A DNA stretch of 64,000 bases from Salaquimonas sp041736675 (GTDB taxonomy: Bacteria; Pseudomonadota; Alphaproteobacteria; Rhizobiales; Rhizobiaceae): assembly GCA_041736675.1 (NCBI GenBank), contig JBGSTD010000013.1, positions 1 to 64,000 of the forward strand. The letters run 5' to 3'. The notes under the pieces are model-generated. The model was not told where the DNA came from. It searched no databases and worked only from the letters and a program-made list of their open reading frames with translations. How positions within the stretch are numbered: position 1 is the first letter of the stretch; every line of letters starts with the position of its first letter. Below are positions 62,239 to 64,000 of the stretch, in pieces. The position numbers were made by a program, and so were the translations under genes.

Positions 62239-62718
62239 CTATCCCTTGTCACGGAGCAGCCTGCCCTGCTCACGCTTCCAGTCACGGTCTTTGGCGACTT
62301 CGCGCTTGTCATGGTTCTTGCGGCCCTTGGCTAGCGCTATCTGCAATTTGGCGCGGCCCTTGTCATTGAAATAGAGCCTGTTGGGGATGATCGTCATGCC
62401 ATCGCGATTGACCGCCATGGACAGCTTGGCCATCTCCTTTTTCTTCAGGAGCAGTTTGCGCCGCTGACGCGGATTGTGGTTGAAGCGATTGCCCTCGAGA
62501 TATTCGGGAATATAGGAATTGATGAGCCATATCTCGCCGTTTTCCTCCGACGCATAGCTCTCCGCGATCATCGCCTTGCCATTGCGCAAGGATTTGACCT
62601 CGGTTCCGGTCAGCACAATACCTGCCTCAAAGCTCTCCACATACTCGTAATTGTGGCGCGCCTTGCGGTTGTCGGCAATCAGTTTGCCGTTGCTGTCATT
62701 TTTCTTCTTTGTGGCCAT
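62239..62718 (-). CDS. smpB: SsrA-binding protein SmpB
   Basis: Partner of tmRNA in rescue of stalled ribosomes. The 159-aa protein has ARHNYEYVESFEAGIVLTGTE, SYIPEYLEGNRFNHNPRQRRKLLL and the basic C-terminal tail after KGRKNHDKRE that enters the mRNA channel. ATG 62718 gives the normal length. No tmRNA gene is in the window. Confidence 0.97.
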   Translation of the reverse strand: MATKKKNDSNGKLIADNRKARHNYEYVESFEAGIVLTGTEVKSLRNGKAMIAESYASEENGEIWLINSYIPEYLEGNRFNHNPRQRRKLLLKKKEMAKLSMAVNRDGMTIIPNRLYFNDKGRAKLQIALAKGRKNHDKREVAKDRDWKREQGRLLRDKG

Positions 62719-62794
62719 GGCACTCAATATAAGCAGCAGGGACAGATTTTGCATCCCTGCGGCAACATTTTCCGAATTGGGGCTATGAGAACTT

Positions 62795-63676
62795 TCAGTT
62801 CACAAGCCCGGCGTGTTTCATGGCAGCGTCGATCGCTTTTTCTGTAGACGCCTCAATGGTGGTCAGCGGCAGGCGAACCACATTGGAGATCTTTCCCAAT
62901 TTCGAGAGCGCATATTTTACGCCGGCAAGACCAGGCTCGATGAAAATCGCCTTGTGCAGCGGCATCAGGCGATCCTGATACTCAAGGGCCTTGGCATAAT
63001 CACCTGCGAGCATCGCAGTTTGAAATTCCGAGCAAAGGCGCGGCGCCACGTTGGAAGTGACCGAGATGGCACCAACACCTCCCTGCGCATTGTAGCCGAG
63101 TGCTGTTGCATCTTCGCCCGAAAGCTGGATGAAATCCTTGCCGCAGGTGATGCGATGTTCGCTCACGCGGTCAAGCTTGGCTGTGGCATCCTTGACGCCG
63201 ACAATATTCTTGAAGTCATGCGCCAGCCGCCCCATCGTTTCCGGGGTCATGTCGATGACCGAGCGCGGCGGAATATTGTAGATAAAAATTGGCAGGCTGA
63301 CCGCTTCGGCCACCGCTTTGTAATGCTCATAGAGTCCGCGCTGTGTCGGCTTGTTGTAATAAGGCGTGACAACAAGAACCGCATCAGCTCCGGCTTTTTC
63401 AGCCTGCTTGGCCAACCTTACCGACTCGGATGTATTATTGGAGCCTGCCCCGGCAATTACCGGAACCCTGCCCCGCGCTGCCTCGACACACATCGAAACC
63501 ACGTGGTCATGCTCATCGTGAGAAAGCGTCGGCGACTCGCCCGTGGTACCAACCGGAACAAGACCATGCGTGCCTTCGGAAATCTGCCATTCGACAAATT
63601 CCCTGAACGCCTTCTCATCCACATTTCCTTTGGAATCAAAGGGGGTGATGAGGGCTGTAAAGGAACCTTTGAACAT
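62795..63676 (-). CDS. dapA: 4-hydroxy-tetrahydrodipicolinate synthase
   Basis: Condenses pyruvate with aspartate semialdehyde in the lysine/diaminopimelate pathway. The 293-aa TIM barrel has GTTGESPTLSHDEH, the catalytic Tyr in IFIYNIPPRS and the Schiff-base Lys in IVGVKDATAKL. ATG 63676 gives the canonical MFKGSFTALITPF start; the open frame continues to 63880. smpB follows 76 bp downstream. Confidence 0.97.
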   Translation of the reverse strand: MFKGSFTALITPFDSKGNVDEKAFREFVEWQISEGTHGLVPVGTTGESPTLSHDEHDHVVSMCVEAARGRVPVIAGAGSNNTSESVRLAKQAEKAGADAVLVVTPYYNKPTQRGLYEHYKAVAEAVSLPIFIYNIPPRSVIDMTPETMGRLAHDFKNIVGVKDATAKLDRVSEHRITCGKDFIQLSGEDATALGYNAQGGVGAISVTSNVAPRLCSEFQTAMLAGDYAKALEYQDRLMPLHKAIFIEPGLAGVKYALSKLGKISNVVRLPLTTIEASTEKAIDAAMKHAGLVN

Positions 63677-63901
63677 GGCGAAATACTCCGGTAAAAACAA
63701 AAGGGCAGTCAATGCATGTACCGCCCGGAACGGCGCGACAATAGCCATGAGACGATGGCTCTGCAAGCGCTGCTTTGTGTATTGGTAAAAATGCCGGCGG
63801 GCAACACGAAGATTACACATCTGCTTGGTTTTGCATGCAATACCGCTTATGAAAGGGACCACAATCGTATCGCCGCACATCCACTTTATTCAAGGTTTCT
63901 T

Positions 63902-64000
63902 ATGACCGAATGGCAAGAATTCAGATATTCATCAACGGACGGACTGGCGCTGGCCGGACGCAAATACGGCTGGGAAAATTCAGGCGCACAAGCGGTTGTC
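63902..64000 (+). CDS. Alpha/beta hydrolase-like protein, N-terminal end (partial)
   Basis: 33 codons before the window ends. The start MTEWQEFRYSSTDGLALAGRKYG resembles the first strands of alpha/beta hydrolases, where a polar turn around S-T-D-G-L is common. No catalytic residue is in view, so the assignment is tentative. AAGG lies upstream of the ATG. Divergent from dapA. Confidence 0.55.
   Translation, partial: MTEWQEFRYSSTDGLALAGRKYGWENSGAQAVV

Noticed and set aside
1..64000. tRNA or rRNA genes
   Set aside because: No TPsiC-loop/acceptor-stem pattern or rRNA segment was recognised in the intergenic regions; a tRNAscan or Infernal run would be decisive.

Overview
The window is chromosomal DNA of an alphaproteobacterium, most likely of the order Hyphomicrobiales (Rhizobiales; Brucella/Mesorhizobium/Hoeflea-like). 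I infer this from several conserved neighbourhoods: rpsF-rpsR-(DUF2232)-rplI, dnaB-alr-...-radA-cvpA-purF, pssA-psd, rpoZ-rsh-(DUF2062)-acpS-lepB-rnc-era-recO, smpB-dapA, a NadQ-type NAD regulator close to nadABC, and palindromic intergenic repeats of the kind common in this order. I cannot name the genus from sequence alone. No rRNA, tRNA, CRISPR array, complete prophage or intact transposase was found.

Layout. 1-2270: ribosomal protein genes around a hairpin-rich spacer, closed by a strong terminator. 2300-8800: an ATP-grasp protein, an LtrA membrane protein, dnaB, alr and an exported FAD amine oxidase whose domains are in circularly permuted order. 9000-12100: an accessory island with a membrane protein, an AT-rich lipoprotein framed by inverted copies of a 20-bp repeat, and an ArsR-SRPBCC pair with a promoter-embedded operator. 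12189-16740: radA, cvpA, purF and an SDR. 16870-24900: an acyl-activating enzyme, pssA/psd, an Atm1-type ABC exporter coupled to an ArsR sensor, a LysM protein and a LOG-family enzyme. 24970-30709: rarD, cimA (5' end duplicated), a small membrane protein, GFA and DUF559 genes, and an unusually long mosaic cysS. 30710-31457 has no protein gene but carries a likely small RNA. 31458-36238: a frameshifted LysE exporter, an SRAP protein, a Nudix hydrolase, TIGR02301 and ygfZ. 36394-43725: an HD hydrolase, nadQ, a SulP transporter and nadC-nadB-nadA. 43894-51387: DUF2339, MFS, a sterol desaturase between direct repeats, and the divergent mntR/mntH pair. 51484-59502: the conserved recO...rpoZ block, all on the minus strand. 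59920-64000: a NYN protein, a family 5 uracil-DNA glycosylase, a 59-aa membrane protein, PaiB, smpB, dapA and the start of a hydrolase.

Working together: NadQ probably controls nadABC, with a candidate operator just upstream of nadA. MntR faces MntH across a perfect palindrome. Two separate ArsR-family genes each have a palindrome with the core GGTAAATACC placed exactly between -35 and -10 hexamers. psd and pssA overlap and supply phosphatidylethanolamine synthesis. The strongest unusual signals are the permuted amine oxidase, the repeat-bounded AT-rich lipoprotein island, the cimA 5' duplication that creates a stop/start relay, and the mosaic cysS.
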